Shown piece by piece: positions 1-10,334 of a stretch of 64,000 nucleotides of DNA (positions within the stretch are counted from its first letter, which is position 1; each line of letters opens with the position of its first letter). Below the pieces are notes generated by a model. That model was not told the origin of the DNA, searched no databases, and saw only the letters and a program-made list of their open reading frames with translations. The position numbers and the translations under genes were made by a program. Source of the stretch: Apium graveolens (taxonomy: Eukaryota > Streptophyta > Magnoliopsida > Apiales > Apiaceae); the NCBI RefSeq assembly GCF_009905375.1, contig NC_133648.1:307474565-307538564 (forward strand). Reading direction: 5' to 3'.

Positions 1-43
1 TGACAATCCTATAGCTGGCAAGACTTTCGGTAGGACAATGGAT

Positions 44-109
44 TGAACTAGCAAGACAATCTGAATGAACTAGCATGACAATCAGAATGAACTAGCAAGA
101 CAATCATCC
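44..109. repeat. three tandem 22-bp repeats
   Basis: Three head-to-tail 22-bp units begin at 44, 66 and 88. They share the core TGAACTAGCA(A/T)GACAATC and differ by only a few bases. Partial copies of GACAATC continue on both sides, including 147-160 and the hairpin that follows. Confidence 0.8.
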
Positions 110-134
110 TCCTAGTGTAACTTTCGGTGAGACT

Positions 135-200
135 ATTGAAAATGGCCTAGCATGACAATCGGTATGACAATCCTGATTGTCATGCTAGTTCATTTTCAAT
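135..200. repeat. inverted repeat (26-bp arms, 14-bp loop)
   Basis: The arm at 135-160 is the reverse complement of 175-200 with two mismatches. The arms contain the CTAGCATGACAATC motif of the neighbouring tandem array, so one array unit appears to have been copied in opposite orientation. It could fold as a stable hairpin. No function is shown. Confidence 0.75.
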
Positions 201-779
201 TGTCTTGCTGATTTAATGCAGATTTTAATCCAATTAAAATTCTGAAAATCATTAATATTAATTCAGAATTAATTAATCAATTAATTCAATTAATCAATAA
301 ATTAATCTTTGCAGATATAATTTATTTTCTTAATTAAATTATATGACTTAATTAATTAATAGAGAATTAAAACTAATCTTAAGCAGCAACCATTCTTCTG
401 AAAATCTTCTGATAATCACAGTCAATTATGAATCAATTCCACCACTTCAACGTTGACACTCGATGTACTGTCTGGTTCATGAGTGACTAACTTCCGTGAT
501 GTTTCTTCATGTCTTGACTTTGACACTTTGATTTTCTTCAGATTAAATCCTTGTAATTAATTGATACCCTGACGAGATCTCTGTCACTTGATTAAATCCA
601 CGATCTTGATTTATATCACTGAGGCATGATCAACTTCTTGAACTTCTTCCAGTGAATTAACTCCTCAAGTCTGTAGATGAACCTTGTTTCTGAATCCTTT
701 GACAGATATTACTTTGCGAGATCTCTTTGACGGTAGATCCACTATTTACTTATTACATTCTTATTTGAGTTGAGTTGAA

Positions 780-926
780 TCCTCGAATATACAAATAGGC
801 TATGACATATGACTTACATTACCCATTTCTAAAATGCGTATTAGAAGGGTATTTTTGGCCATAAACTCCAAAAAGTGGTATTCTTGTTACAACTTTTAAA
901 AAAAAAGGTATTTTTGGCCATCACCC
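780..926. mobile_element. candidate Mutator-like (MULE/MITE) terminal region
   Basis: The right edge of the non-copia DNA ends in a terminus reading GGGTGATGGCCAAAAATACC on the minus strand (907-926). A second copy of the same core lies just inside at 847-862. Terminal sequences with GGCCAAAAATAC are typical of plant Mutator-like inverted repeats (family knowledge). The copia reading frame starts immediately to the right, as expected if a DNA element inserted into or truncated it. The other terminus and the expected 9-bp target duplication would be outside the window, so the call is tentative. Confidence 0.35.
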
Positions 927-1936
927 ATAAAACACCGTTTTATCTCAACCATGGAAAGGACTTGCTTTGGGTGCAGATATATGTTGATGATATCATTTTT
1001 GGTTCTACAAATGACAGATTTTGTAAGAAGTTTGCCAAGCTGATGCAGTCAAGATATCAAATAAGTATGATGGGAGAACTTAACTATTTTCTGGGCCTTC
1101 AAGTCAAGCAGAATGAATAAGAAACTTTTATTTGTCAATCTAAGTACACCAGAAATTTGTTGAAAAGGTTTGGAATGTAAGATTGTTCAAGTGCATCCAC
1201 TCCTATGGCCACTACAACAAAGCTGGATAAGGATACTGGTAAATCAGTAGATATTACTGATTACAGAGGTATGATTGGCTCTCTACTCTATCTAACTGCA
1301 AGTAGACCTGATATCATGTATGCTACCTGTCTCTGTGCAAGATTTCAAGCAGATCCAAGAGAACCTCACTTAACAGCTGTGAAAAGAATTTTCAAGTACC
1401 TTAAGGGTACAGCTGATATGGGATTGTGGTATCCTAGAGAATCAGACTTTAAGCTAATAGGTTACTCAGATGCAGATTTTGCAGGATGCAAAATTGACAG
1501 GAAAAGCACAAGTTGAAGCTGCCAATTTCTTGGAGGCAGATTGGTTTCTTGGTTTCGCAAGAAACAGAAATCAATTTCCATATCAACTGCAGAAGCAGAA
1601 TACATTGCTGCAGGAAGCTGTTGTGCACAGATTCTTTGGATGAAGAATCAGTTACTGGATTATGGGTTAGAATTTTCTAAAATCCCTATTTACTGTGATA
1701 ATCAAAGTGCTATTGCTATGACAGGTAATCCAGTTCAACACTCAATGACAAAGCACATCAGCATTAGGTACCACTTCATAAGGGAACATGTGGATGAAGG
1801 TACAGTGGAATTGCATCTTGTTCCAACAGATCAACAACTAGCAGATATCTTCACAAAACCACTGTGTGAAGCTACTTTTACAAGATTGGTAATTGAACTT
1901 GGAATGGTTTCAGGTTCTTTCTCTAAATCTACCTAG
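927..1936 (+). pseudogene. copia pol remnant: end of reverse transcriptase and RNase H
   Basis: One continuous frame is interrupted by three stops (TAA 1118, TAA 1178, TGA 1514). The RT active-site box YVDD is at 980-991, followed by the conserved GSLLYLTASRPDI and DADFAGC stretches. The RNase H part carries ISTAEAEYIA, the CDNQSAI motif and the C-terminal ADIFTKPL signature. The frame begins only a few residues before YVDD, so the first part of RT and all upstream domains are missing. In the host element this protein would have made cDNA in the virus-like particle. It is non-functional here. A second, more complete copy of this protein type is in the SIRE-like element on the other strand. 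Confidence 0.93.
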
Positions 1937-2242
1937 TTTATGTTCTGATACATCAGACTTTATGATCAGTATTTGTAAATATTACTATCTTTGTGTATTC
2001 TGTGCTTCAATTGAAATTTGCTTAAGTAATGATTGTTGTCTGATGTGAATTCTAAACTCTGATAGTGATATGAATATTTCTGTGACTATTCAATCCAATG
2101 AGGATAACTGTGCTAGATGCTGACCTAGTAGTCTTTAATATACTAAAGATCCCATGTATGAAGTAATTGTTTATGTGGAAATCTTTTAACACAAGCAAAT
2201 TCTGATATTGAGCTTAGTTAAGTTTACTTTGTGTATCTTATT
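1937..2242 (+). other. 3' untranslated part of the old copia, before the insertion point
   Basis: No ORF. It follows the pol stop and contains CTGATA/CTGATG-type words like the sequence on the far side of the insertion (14146 onward). It ends at the TTATT target site where the SIRE-like element entered. Confidence 0.7.
2238..2242. repeat. target-site duplication TTATT (left copy)
   Basis: Identical to 14141-14145 and directly flanking the terminal bases of the SIRE-like element. Five bases is the usual size for copia integration. Confidence 0.9.
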
Positions 2243-3693
2243 TATTAGATATGAATACAACACCGGGGGGGGGGGTGAATGTGTTTCGGCTTAAATGGTT
2301 ACTTTTTGATCGACTTTGGGTTTAGCAGTTGGTTGTTATCAATGATTTTGTTGAATATATGTTGAACATAAATAACAATGCAAATATGTAAAACAAAGAT
2401 CTTCAAAACTCACTTAATTTTATATTAAAAATCAAGCAGTGTTTTGTTACAAAATCTCTAAGTTCCTGGTTTAGAACTTAGCTTCTTTCTTGAGAGAGAA
2501 TACAAGATTTTCTATCTAGATTGTTGTAACTGACTAAGGACCAGTGTTAACTTTATAACTCAGTTAACTGCTAGTTTACACAGTGGATAATAAACATGCT
2601 ATTAGCTTTTCTAAACTGTCACTTGTCATTTCTATTTATAGAAAAACAAATCTTCCATTTCTGGCTTAGCATATCTTTAGCATCCCGTGTTTACTTTAAT
2701 CTTCCTCTGTCAGTTAATCTTTACCATTAATCTTGCACATCTCTCAAGCTGCTTTTTGTAGACTTGTCAATCCAGCTGTGTGAATTGTTTGTTGATTTGT
2801 AACCTTGGATATTGAACTGTTCTTCAATTTTGTACTTAGAGAAATTTCTTCACTTCGAGATCTCCAATTAAGCTGTAGAGAACTCGATATCTCGATAGGC
2901 ATGTTGGCTTGTCGATATCTCTGAAACTTCATTATTGACTTGACTTATAGACAACACTGAGTTCTCTAGTGAATTTTGGTTTATCGATAACTCAGAGTTC
3001 TCTAATGGACTTTGGCTTGTCGATAACTCAGAGTTCTCTAATGAATGTATACTTGTCGATATCTCTGAGTTCTCGAATGGGTATCTGACTTGTCGATATC
3101 TCCAATAGCATTTCCTGAGTTCTCGATAGACAACTCCTGAGTTCTCGATAGGTCTTTCTGAGTTCTCGATTGACTTCTCTATAACACTAATTCTATGACT
3201 TGTAGAGATCTTGACTTAGAATGTTTTTCACCAAACAAAATTATTCAACTCCAAGCTTCTTCATAATTCTTCTGAGGCAAGACCTTCTTGATCTTCTTCC
3301 AGATAGAATTCTTAGTCTTGACACTGTTTATGGAAAAATGCTCCAGTCTGCTCCATTTACATTTTACAGACATTAAGTGTTACAAGTAAGAATTACAGAT
3401 TAAGGTTACAATACAACTAATTTTAGGGTTGGCCCCAAGGTTAACTGATTGCTAATGACATTGTCGGCATCTGTAATCTTTGACATCATCATTTTAATGA
3501 CATTGTTAGCTCCAGTAATCTTTGTCATCAGATCATTGAAGATTAATGACATTGTTAGCTCCAGTAATCTTTGACATCAGATCATTGAAGATTAATGACA
3601 TTGTTAGCTCCAGTAATCTTTGACATCAGATCATTGAAGATTAATGACATTGTATGCTCCAGTAATCTTTGACATCATCTATTATATATTACA
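2243..3693 (-). repeat. 3' LTR of the SIRE-like element (1451 bp)
   Basis: Minus-strand ends are TGTAATATAT at 3693 and ATATCTAATA at 2243; the last dinucleotide has drifted from CA, which the other LTR keeps. It contains an 11-G run at 2265-2275, where the sister LTR has 7. It also contains about a dozen TCGATA/GAGTTCTC words (2860-3190) and five units of a 49-bp tandem repeat (3453-3680). The sister LTR has six units, which explains most of the 46-bp length difference. Confidence 0.93.
3453..3680. repeat. 49-bp tandem repeat array in the 3' LTR (5 units)
   Basis: Head-to-tail units share ATTAATGACATTG and CAGTAATCTTTGACATC. The first and last units are shortened or diverged and the middle ones are nearly identical. 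The equivalent array in the 5' LTR (13851-14128) has six units, so copy number changed after or during insertion. Confidence 0.88.
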
Positions 3694-3707
3694 ATTTCTC
3701 CCAACTT
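3694..3707 (-). promoter_or_regulatory. polypurine tract of the SIRE-like element
   Basis: On the minus strand AAGTTGGGAGAAAT lies directly before the 3' LTR start. This is where plus-strand DNA synthesis would be primed. Confidence 0.8.
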
Positions 3708-5269
3708 GTTCATTATGAAATTATGCACAAGTTCTAATTGATGATGTCAAAACTTTAACTAAATGCAGAAACCAAAACCAATCTTCCCATCAGGTCTTCT
3801 TTTGTTGAGTTGCATTTAGATTTATTCAACATCCATTAGTTGTTTTAGCATTTAGATATATATTCTCCCCCTTTTTGACATTATCTTCAGGAAGAAAGAT
3901 CCAGCTAAATGCACATTGTTCAAGCTGCTGTCATTGTCCATTTGGAACCTTATCTGCAGCTTCAAGCTATATTGAGATTCATGGTGATGAGTTTATCAAA
4001 AAGAATAGAGGTTTCACTTAGATCTGCAGAAAAAGTCTGTTAGTGATAAAAGTCCTAAGCTCTCCGTTCTTTTGAATAAGTAGTCTCACCAATTCTCACT
4101 TCACTAGTCTCATGACTTTTGAGAGTTAAAGTTCCCTCACAAGGATTACTAAATCCATACACTCATCTACCTCTCCTTTTGCCAGGAAGGATCCTGCCTC
4201 TCTTATTTTTTATTTTTCACTCAATCTTTTCTCTTATCCTCACATAAAAGGTTCAAATGTTGTTTGACCTACAGAAATAAGAGGTGGCTGAGAAGAGTTA
4301 ATCTGTGATCATATGATTAGAGGAAGACCATATAGGGCTAATCATACTCATTTCACCAGAAAAATGAGTGCATAAGCATCTATGATTGGGGTCACAGTTT
4401 GTCTCACAGATTGCTCTGTGGTTGTGACAGTGTGTTGTCCTCCATATGTAGTGGGAACCTCCAATTGAATTGGAGGGGATTTGACTGGGTTACTTCCATG
4501 TGCACCAGCCTCAAACCCTTGTGTGTCTTGCAACACACTTGCACTTGAATGTGCTAGGATTGCCCTTCTTATGACATTGTCATAGGCAATTGTTCTTCTA
4601 GCTTTGACTGCTAAGACAGCTTCTGCTAGAGTTATGAGGGGAGTTGTTCCTTCTTGAGGAACCTCCAATTGAATTGGAGAGGATTTAGATAGCTCTCCCT
4701 CAGGAGTACTACCCTCAAACCTTTGAGTCTGTGAAGACTATTTTGCACATGAAGGTGCATAAGGAATACTCATGAAATATTCAATAAACTGATAAATTTT
4801 TATGTTTGGTGGATTCTTTTCTCAAACAACAGAACAATCTGAAGAACATCATGAAATTGTTGTCCTTTTTGTAAAACAGGTGGTTTTTGAGAGTCACCTG
4901 AATGGGATTGTGTTTGAGTTTGTGTTTGTGTTACTGTGCCTGGGTAAACCGCAGTTTGGTTTTGAAATGTTTTAGCTGCAGTTTTAGCACTAATACCCGT
5001 GAATTGATTATTTGAATTCCCTGTTGATGTCTTGTATTAGACCTGTAATACATTGAACAAATGTATCTTTTTGGAGTTTCATTAGACAAATACATTGTAA
5101 GATATTTTAGTTGCACACAGTATTGCAGAGAAGACAAACTTTAATATAGATATGAGGACATATAATTACTACACAAACAAGAGATTGCAAGACAAGAATC
5201 AGAACTTTCATTAAAAATGGAAACATTGTACATTAAGACATAGATTTAACAAGTAAATCCTAATCCTAA
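3708..5269 (-). other. SIRE-like 3' internal region with decayed coding remnants
   Basis: No intact gene. A 106-codon minus-strand ORF (4668-4348) and Gln/Thr-rich stretches around 4930 suggest remnants of the long 3' ORF seen intact in the old copia element. The phrase PIQLEV recurs in the ORF because a block containing AACCTCCAATTGAATTGGAG occurs twice (about 4456 and 4660). The part next to 5270 looks like the 3' untranslated end of the small gene. Confidence 0.5.
4348..4668 (-). pseudogene. possible remnant of the SIRE 3' (env-position) ORF
   Basis: A 106-codon open frame with a Pro/Thr/Val-rich sequence and no recognised domain. It lies in the position where SIRE-type elements carry an extra ORF, between pol and the 3' LTR. 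The full version in the neighbouring copia element is about 840 codons, so this would be a short fragment. A chance ORF cannot be excluded. Confidence 0.3.
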
Positions 5270-5638
5270 CTACTCTAATTCAGACTCCTTCTTCTCGGCC
5301 TCCAACCTCCTTGCCCTACGCTGGTAAACTATGGACATGGAGTGTGCAAGAGAGATGATCCTCTCCTGCAACTCCAAAGCAGCAAGGCGTTGCTGCTCAG
5401 CCACCCTTGCACGTCTCTCCATCTCCAGAGAGACTTCCTCTTCAAAGAAAAGAATGTTGATTTGATCATTCCACGAGAGTTCGTAAAAGACCTCAAGTGG
5501 AATATCAAAGGGACTGTAAACAACCCCCTTGAGACGGACACAAAGTCCGATAGGATCAAAATAAACTTGGTCATCATTCAAATGATGGACCGGTTGGAAA
5601 ACTCCATGAATAAGTCTGTAAAAGACTAGGACATCCAT
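5270..5638 (-). CDS. small gene of unknown function after pol in the SIRE-like element
   Basis: The frame stays open to 5806, but the methionine at 5638 is the likely start: it follows a CT-rich leader and lies about 100 bp after a TATA box. The product would be 122 residues. The N-terminal half is hydrophobic and aromatic, with no classical signal peptide evident. The C-terminal half is a charged Arg/Glu/Ala-rich helix (about residues 70-120), probably coiled coil, with ERRARVAEQQRLAALELQER. The same organisation, including an Glu/Arg helix with QERII, occurs at 15295-15567 in a different copia element, so this is a conserved accessory gene and not a chance ORF. Function unknown. Confidence 0.6.
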   Translation of the reverse strand: MDVLVFYRLIHGVFQPVHHLNDDQVYFDPIGLCVRLKGVVYSPFDIPLEVFYELSWNDQINILFFEEEVSLEMERRARVAEQQRLAALELQERIISLAHSMSIVYQRRARRLEAEKKESELE

Positions 5639-5760
5639 TTGAGTGAGAAAGAGAGAGATGAACAGGAGATGAGTTTGAAAGTGGATGTTTGTTGAGAATA
5701 AGAGTAGTGATAAATGATAAAGAGTGAAGCGTTTTAATTTATAGAGGGAGTAAAGATAGA
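5636..5760 (-). promoter_or_regulatory. internal promoter and leader of the small gene
   Basis: On the minus strand a good plant TATA box, CTATAAAT (5744-5737), precedes a leader of about 70-100 nt rich in CT and CA, leading straight to the ATG at 5638. The layout matches the one before 15295. It suggests separate transcription from the genomic RNA. Not experimentally shown. Confidence 0.5.
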
Positions 5761-6240
5761 AACCAAGAGACTCTTGAGTTGTCCGGATAATAAGAGTAAT
5801 AATCACATAAACATACTTGACAGCTAGAAATGACTAGTTACTATTCCCCATGCAAGTACTCAAGAATATTAGTTTACTTTAAAGAATGACTATTCCCCAT
5901 GCAAATAAGCACATACTCCCTACATAAAAGTAACTACTCTTATCAGCATATAGTCAAATAATTTAACCACTATCAGCATACTCAAAACAACACAAATAAT
6001 GTACTAGTCTACTAACATTGGACTAACCTATTTTCACATAAACAAGAGATCATATAAGCATGTAAATATGTCAATAAGTCAGAGAAATTAGGGACAAAGT
6101 ATGTCAAAAGTATTTTTATGAACAGAATTTATGAATTAAATTTGTTCAGTTTTTCATACTTTTTGCTTCTTTTGATCTGTTATTTATTAAATTCATATAC
6201 TGAAGATATGAAGTAATAAATATTCAGTTTACTTATAATT
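5761..6240. other. non-coding AT-rich part of the SIRE-like 3' region
   Basis: No ORF or structured element recognised. It contains two copies of ACTATTCCCCATGCAA (about 5840 and 5887) and lies upstream of the internal promoter. Confidence 0.5.
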
Positions 6241-6249
6241 TAGAAAAAT

Positions 6250-6785
6250 TCCAAGTTCAAATTGAATCGAGAAGTCTGGGTATTTATAGAAAAAGTAAAA
6301 TACTTATCGAGAAGTCAAATAAATGTTTGATATTAAACTTATCGATAAGTAATTTTGAATTTGAGAAAGGTACATTCGATAAGTCATTTTATTAATTCTT
6401 TTCGAGAACTAAGAAATGATTTATCGAGAACTCTGATAAATGCCCAGTTTGTCCGAAAATGGACTAAAAAGTGATTCTAATTTATTTGAATTGAATCAAA
6501 TTAAAATCAGAATAAATTTTCTAAAAGTATTCATCTAAAATAATTCATTGAATTAAATTATTTTAGTCCTGAGTTATTGATAAGTCTCAAAATATCCTTG
6601 CCGAGAACTCTGTGAATTAACACTATTAGAGAACTCTACATGGTCTTATCGATAAGTCATAATAGAGCTTATCGAGAAGTCATTCGAGAAGTCTGTAAAT
6701 AAACTTATCAAGGACTCACTCGAGAACTCTAGAATGACTTGTCGATAAGTCATTTTGACTTATCGAGAACTCAGTTCTCTATACC
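6250..6785 (-). repeat. dense array of TTATCGATAAGTC/TCGAGAACTC motifs
   Basis: About 15 copies of a 10-13-bp word (variants TTATCGAGAAGTC, TCGATAAGTC, TCGAGAACTC) lie irregularly over some 520 bp just downstream of pol. Several are perfect palindromes (CTTATCGATAAG). The same words occur about a dozen times in each LTR of this element. They are not in a regular tandem array. Confidence 0.8.
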
Positions 6786-7023
6786 TTTGAGTAATGTTAT
6801 TCTGCCTTGTGTTAATTTTACACATTTAAGATGTAAATTAACAACTAAGCAGTTTAGTTAGAATTTAAAATATTCTAAGTTAATTTTTGAGTTTTTAAGA
6901 AAAATAAATATACAGAGATTCTGAAATATTTATAATTCATATTTCAGTTAATTTCCAATTAAATCAAACTAGGTTGATTTATTAGAAACTAATCTGCTAC
7001 AACACATTAGCTGAGTTCTTACC

Positions 7024-8640
7024 TTAGGATGAAGAATTGAGCATTCCAATTTCACTCACAAGTCTAGTGAAGGTTGCTTCATCCAAAGGTTTAGTAAAAA
7101 TGTCAGCTAATTGTGTCTCTATTGGAACAAAAATGAGCTCAATGGTACCATTTGCAGCATGTTCCCTGATAAAATGGTACCTAACATCAATGTGTTTTGT
7201 TCTAGAATGATTAACTGGATTAGCTACTATAAATATGGCACTAGTATTGTCACACATAATAGGAATTTTGTGTAACACTAGACCATAGTCCATTAGCTGA
7301 TTTCTAATCCAAAGCACCTGAGCACAACAACTTCCAACAGCTATATATTCAGCCTCAGCTGTGGAAGTTGACACATATTGTTGTTTCTTACTATACTAGG
7401 ATACAAGTCTTTGACCAAGAAATTGACAACTTCCACTAGTACTTTTCCTATCAACCCTGCATCCAGCAAAATCTGCATCTGTGTATCCAACAGCTTCAAA
7501 ACCAGTTCCCTTAGGATACCATAATCCCAAGTTCGGAGTTCCCTTTAAGTATCTGAAAATCCTTTTCACAGCCATCAAATGTGATTCCTTTGGATTGGCT
7601 TGAAATCTAGCACATAGACAAGTAGAAAACATGATGTCTGGTCTACTAGCAGTCAAATAAAGCAATGATCCAATCATCCCTCTGTAGCTTGAAATATTCA
7701 CACTCTTGCCTTTCTTGTCTTTATCCAACTTGGTTGCAGTAGACATTTGTGTAGATGCAGGTGAGCTATCCACCATACCAAATTTCTTCAATAAGTCTTT
7801 CACATATTTGGTTTGGCTGATGAAAATACCATCACTTCTTTGACTAACTTGAGGCCAATAAAGTAACTCAATTCTCCCATCATGCTCATTTCATACTCAC
7901 TCTGCATTAGCCTAGAGAATCTTTGACAAAGCTTTTCATTTGTAGATCCAAAGATGATATCATCCACATAGATTTGAACTAGGATCATATCTTCACCATG
8001 CTTCTTGTAGAAGAGAGTCTTATCAATAGTACCTCTGGTAAAACAATGTTTGAGTAGAAATTCTGACAGTGTCATACCAGGCTCTAGGTGCCTGTTTTAA
8101 TCCATATAGAGCCTTGAGTAATTTGTAAACAAAGTTAGGAAATTCTGGATCTTCAAAGCCAGGTGGCTGTTGTACATAAACTTCTTCTTCTATTTCACCA
8201 TTAAGAAAAGCACTCTTGACATCCATTTGATACACCTTGAAATTTGAGTGTGCAGCAAATGCTAGAAAAATTCTTATTGCTTCTAGTCTTGCAACATGAG
8301 CAAAAGTCTCATCATAGTCAATTCCCTCTTCTTGTGAGTAGCCTTTAACAACCAGGCTTGCTTTGTTTCTAGTAACAATTCCATTTTCATCCATTTTGTT
8401 CCTATACACCCACTTAGTTCCAATTATGCTTCTGTTCTTTGGTACAGGGACTAATTTCTAAACTTTGTTTCTCTCAAACTGATTCATCTCCTCCTGCATA
8501 GCACATATCCAATCAGGATCCAATAGGGCTTCTTTAGTTTTCTTGGGCTCTACTTGAGATAGGAAACATGCATGTAGGCATTCATTAGCAGTTGCACTTC
8601 TAGTTCTCACACCAGCTGAGGGATCACCAATAATATCTTC
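7024..8640 (-). pseudogene. copia reverse transcriptase and RNase H (frameshifted)
   Basis: RT begins near 8630 (acidic DPDWICAM stretch) and runs through [16 protein letters not shown], the DVKSAFLNG motif and [11 protein letters not shown] to a frameshift near 8070. It resumes with the active-site box YVDD (about 7960) and GSLLYLTASRPDI. RNase H follows with DADFAGC, a stop near 7395, then STAEAEYIA and ADIFTKPL at the C-terminus (7024). At least two frame changes and one in-frame stop break it. In the intact element this enzyme copies genomic RNA into DNA inside the particle. All catalytic motifs are still readable. Confidence 0.93.
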
Positions 8641-9866
8641 TACTGTATGACTTCTATCCCACTTTCTAGTGTGTGTCTGTTGACTTGTGCACTGTCATTT
8701 CCATTCTCTCCTTCTCCCCCTGAGTTTGTGCCACCAAATTCAGGTGTCTGAAGAGAGCTTTCATTCTCATGATTTTTTTCAGAGGTCTCTTCATTTGTCA
8801 TTTGTTGTGCCACAACTTCATCTTCCTCATCAGAATCACTATCAATGGTTAGATTCTCAATTGCAAGGGCTTCAACATCATTTACATCAAGGCATTCCAA
8901 GCCTGGACACTTATCATCATCGAAAGTCACATCTGTGCTTTCCATAATTTTCTTTTGATCAATAACATAATCTTTGTAGGCTGTTTTTTTCAATGAATAT
9001 CCCAGAAAAATTGCTTCAAAAACTTCAGAGTCAAATTTTTCCACATATTCAGAGTTATCTTTTAGAATATAACACTTGCTTCCAAACACATGTAGATGCT
9101 TCACTGTAGGATTCCTGTTAGACATGATTGAGTAAGCTGATTTGCCATGAGCTTTGTTGATGAGATATCTGTTTTGAGTGTAGAATGCAATATTAACAGC
9201 CTCTTCCCAAAAACTAGTTGGCAACTGAGCATCTTGTAGCAAGGTTCTAGCAGCTTCAACCAATGTTCTATTTTTCCTCTCAACTACTCCATTCTGTTGA
9301 GGTGTTCTAGCTGCTGAAAATTCTTGAACAATGCCTTTGCTTTTGCAGAATTCACTTAATGTTGAGTTTCTGAATTCTGTTCCAATATCACTCCTCAATC
9401 TTTTCACACTAACTTTTCCTTCAGCTTGCTTCTCAATTTTCTTGGTGTGCTCAATTATAATGTTTGGAGTTTCATCTTTAGAGTACATGAACTCAACCCA
9501 AGTGTATCTTGAAAAATCATCAACCATGACAAGGGCATATTTGTTCCTTGAAATGGACAAGACATTTACTGGTCCAAACAAGTCCAAGTGAATGAGTTGC
9601 AGAGGTGCACTTATAGAATTCACAGATTTTGACTTGTGACTTGATCTTTTCATTTTTCCTTTCTGACAAGCTTCACAAACTTCCAGTTGAGCAAATTCCA
9701 GACTAGGCATGTCTCTCACAAGCTCCTTTTTGACTAAGTTGTTGATTGCTTTGAAATTCAAGTGAGATAGCTTCTTATGCCACAATTTGCTTTGCTCTTC
9801 TGATGCCTTGGTGTAGAAATAACATACTCCATCCTTATTTGTTGAGTCTAAGTCTGCAACAAACAA
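8640..9866 (-). pseudogene. copia integrase (GAG-pre-integrase plus DDE core)
   Basis: A 408-codon open frame. The N-terminal zinc-binding part has the HKKLSHLN and CEACQKGK pairs. The catalytic core has its first Asp in LIHLDLFGP, the second in LRSDIGTEF and the Glu in QQNGVVERKNRT. A C-terminal copia-specific region includes KCYILKD and IFLGYS. The tail (last about 80 residues) is acidic and Gln/Ser-rich, a linker before RT. This segment is the best preserved part of the element. It would insert cDNA, consistent with the 5-bp target duplication. It is separated by stops from the protease upstream and RT downstream. Confidence 0.92.
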
Positions 9867-9984
9867 GTTCCCTTTCTTACTCCTTTAAGAGCAATTTCAC
9901 CAGTTTTTTTGCTAATAAAAGCACAATCTTCCTTGTTGAAAATAACTTGAAAATCTCTGTCTGCAAATTGACTAACACTTAGAA

Positions 9985-10175
9985 GATTTACTTATAATCT
10001 AGCAACTGTGCTACATCTTCAATGACAATATTTCCAGAAACAATCTTGTCATACCCCATTGTGAATCCTTTGATGTTGTCTCCAAAGGTCACCAAAGGGC
10101 CAGCCATCTCCTCAAATTGTGATAGCAGGGCCTTATCACCTGTCATATGCCTGGAACATCCACTATCAATGATCC
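9985..10175 (-). pseudogene. copia aspartic protease remnant
   Basis: On the minus strand the active-site triad Asp-Ser-Gly followed by CSRHMTG is encoded at 10170-10150, the hallmark of copia proteases. The frame continues through FGDN and a short beta-strand-rich stretch to a stop near 9985. Another frame with stops links it to integrase at 9866. It would cleave the gag-pol polyprotein. Confidence 0.8.
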
Positions 10176-10334
10176 ATATGACCTACTTTCCTTTGCCCTA
10201 CGCACAATGCGGATTAAGTGTGTTTAGCTACCCAAACTGTGTTGGGCACTTTCTTCTTGTTAACTGATTTTGCAGAACTAGAATGTGAATTTTGAGATAA
10301 AATGAAATTCATAGACTGTTGAGCATTTTCCCTT

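Larger units (their letters stand above)
1..780. repeat. AT-rich non-coding repeat DNA, probably LTR-derived
   Basis: No convincing gene is present. The stretch starts with short tandem repeats and a hairpin (listed separately), passes through an ATTAA-rich tract (about 220-370), and continues into CTTCTTCCAG/TTGACACT-type sequence that resembles parts of the SIRE-like LTR found at 2243. It is most simply a fragment of an LTR or untranslated region from another element whose remainder lies outside the window. Family and strand are not resolved. Confidence 0.4.

Noticed and set aside
2265..2275. G-quadruplex from an 11-G run
   Set aside because: A single homopolymer. The sister LTR has only 7 G, and such runs are prone to sequencing error. 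Not enough to claim a structure.
3453..3680. CRISPR-like repeat array
   Set aside because: 49-bp units are directly adjacent with no unique spacers, inside an LTR of a plant retrotransposon.
5270..5806. Using the full 178-codon frame with an N-terminal hydrophobic region as a membrane protein
   Set aside because: The extra N-terminal 56 codons translate the TATA box and CT-rich leader. The ATG at 5638 fits the promoter layout better.
8687..9591. Plus-strand ORFs over the SIRE integrase
   Set aside because: Antisense shadows of the integrase frame; no recognisable protein.
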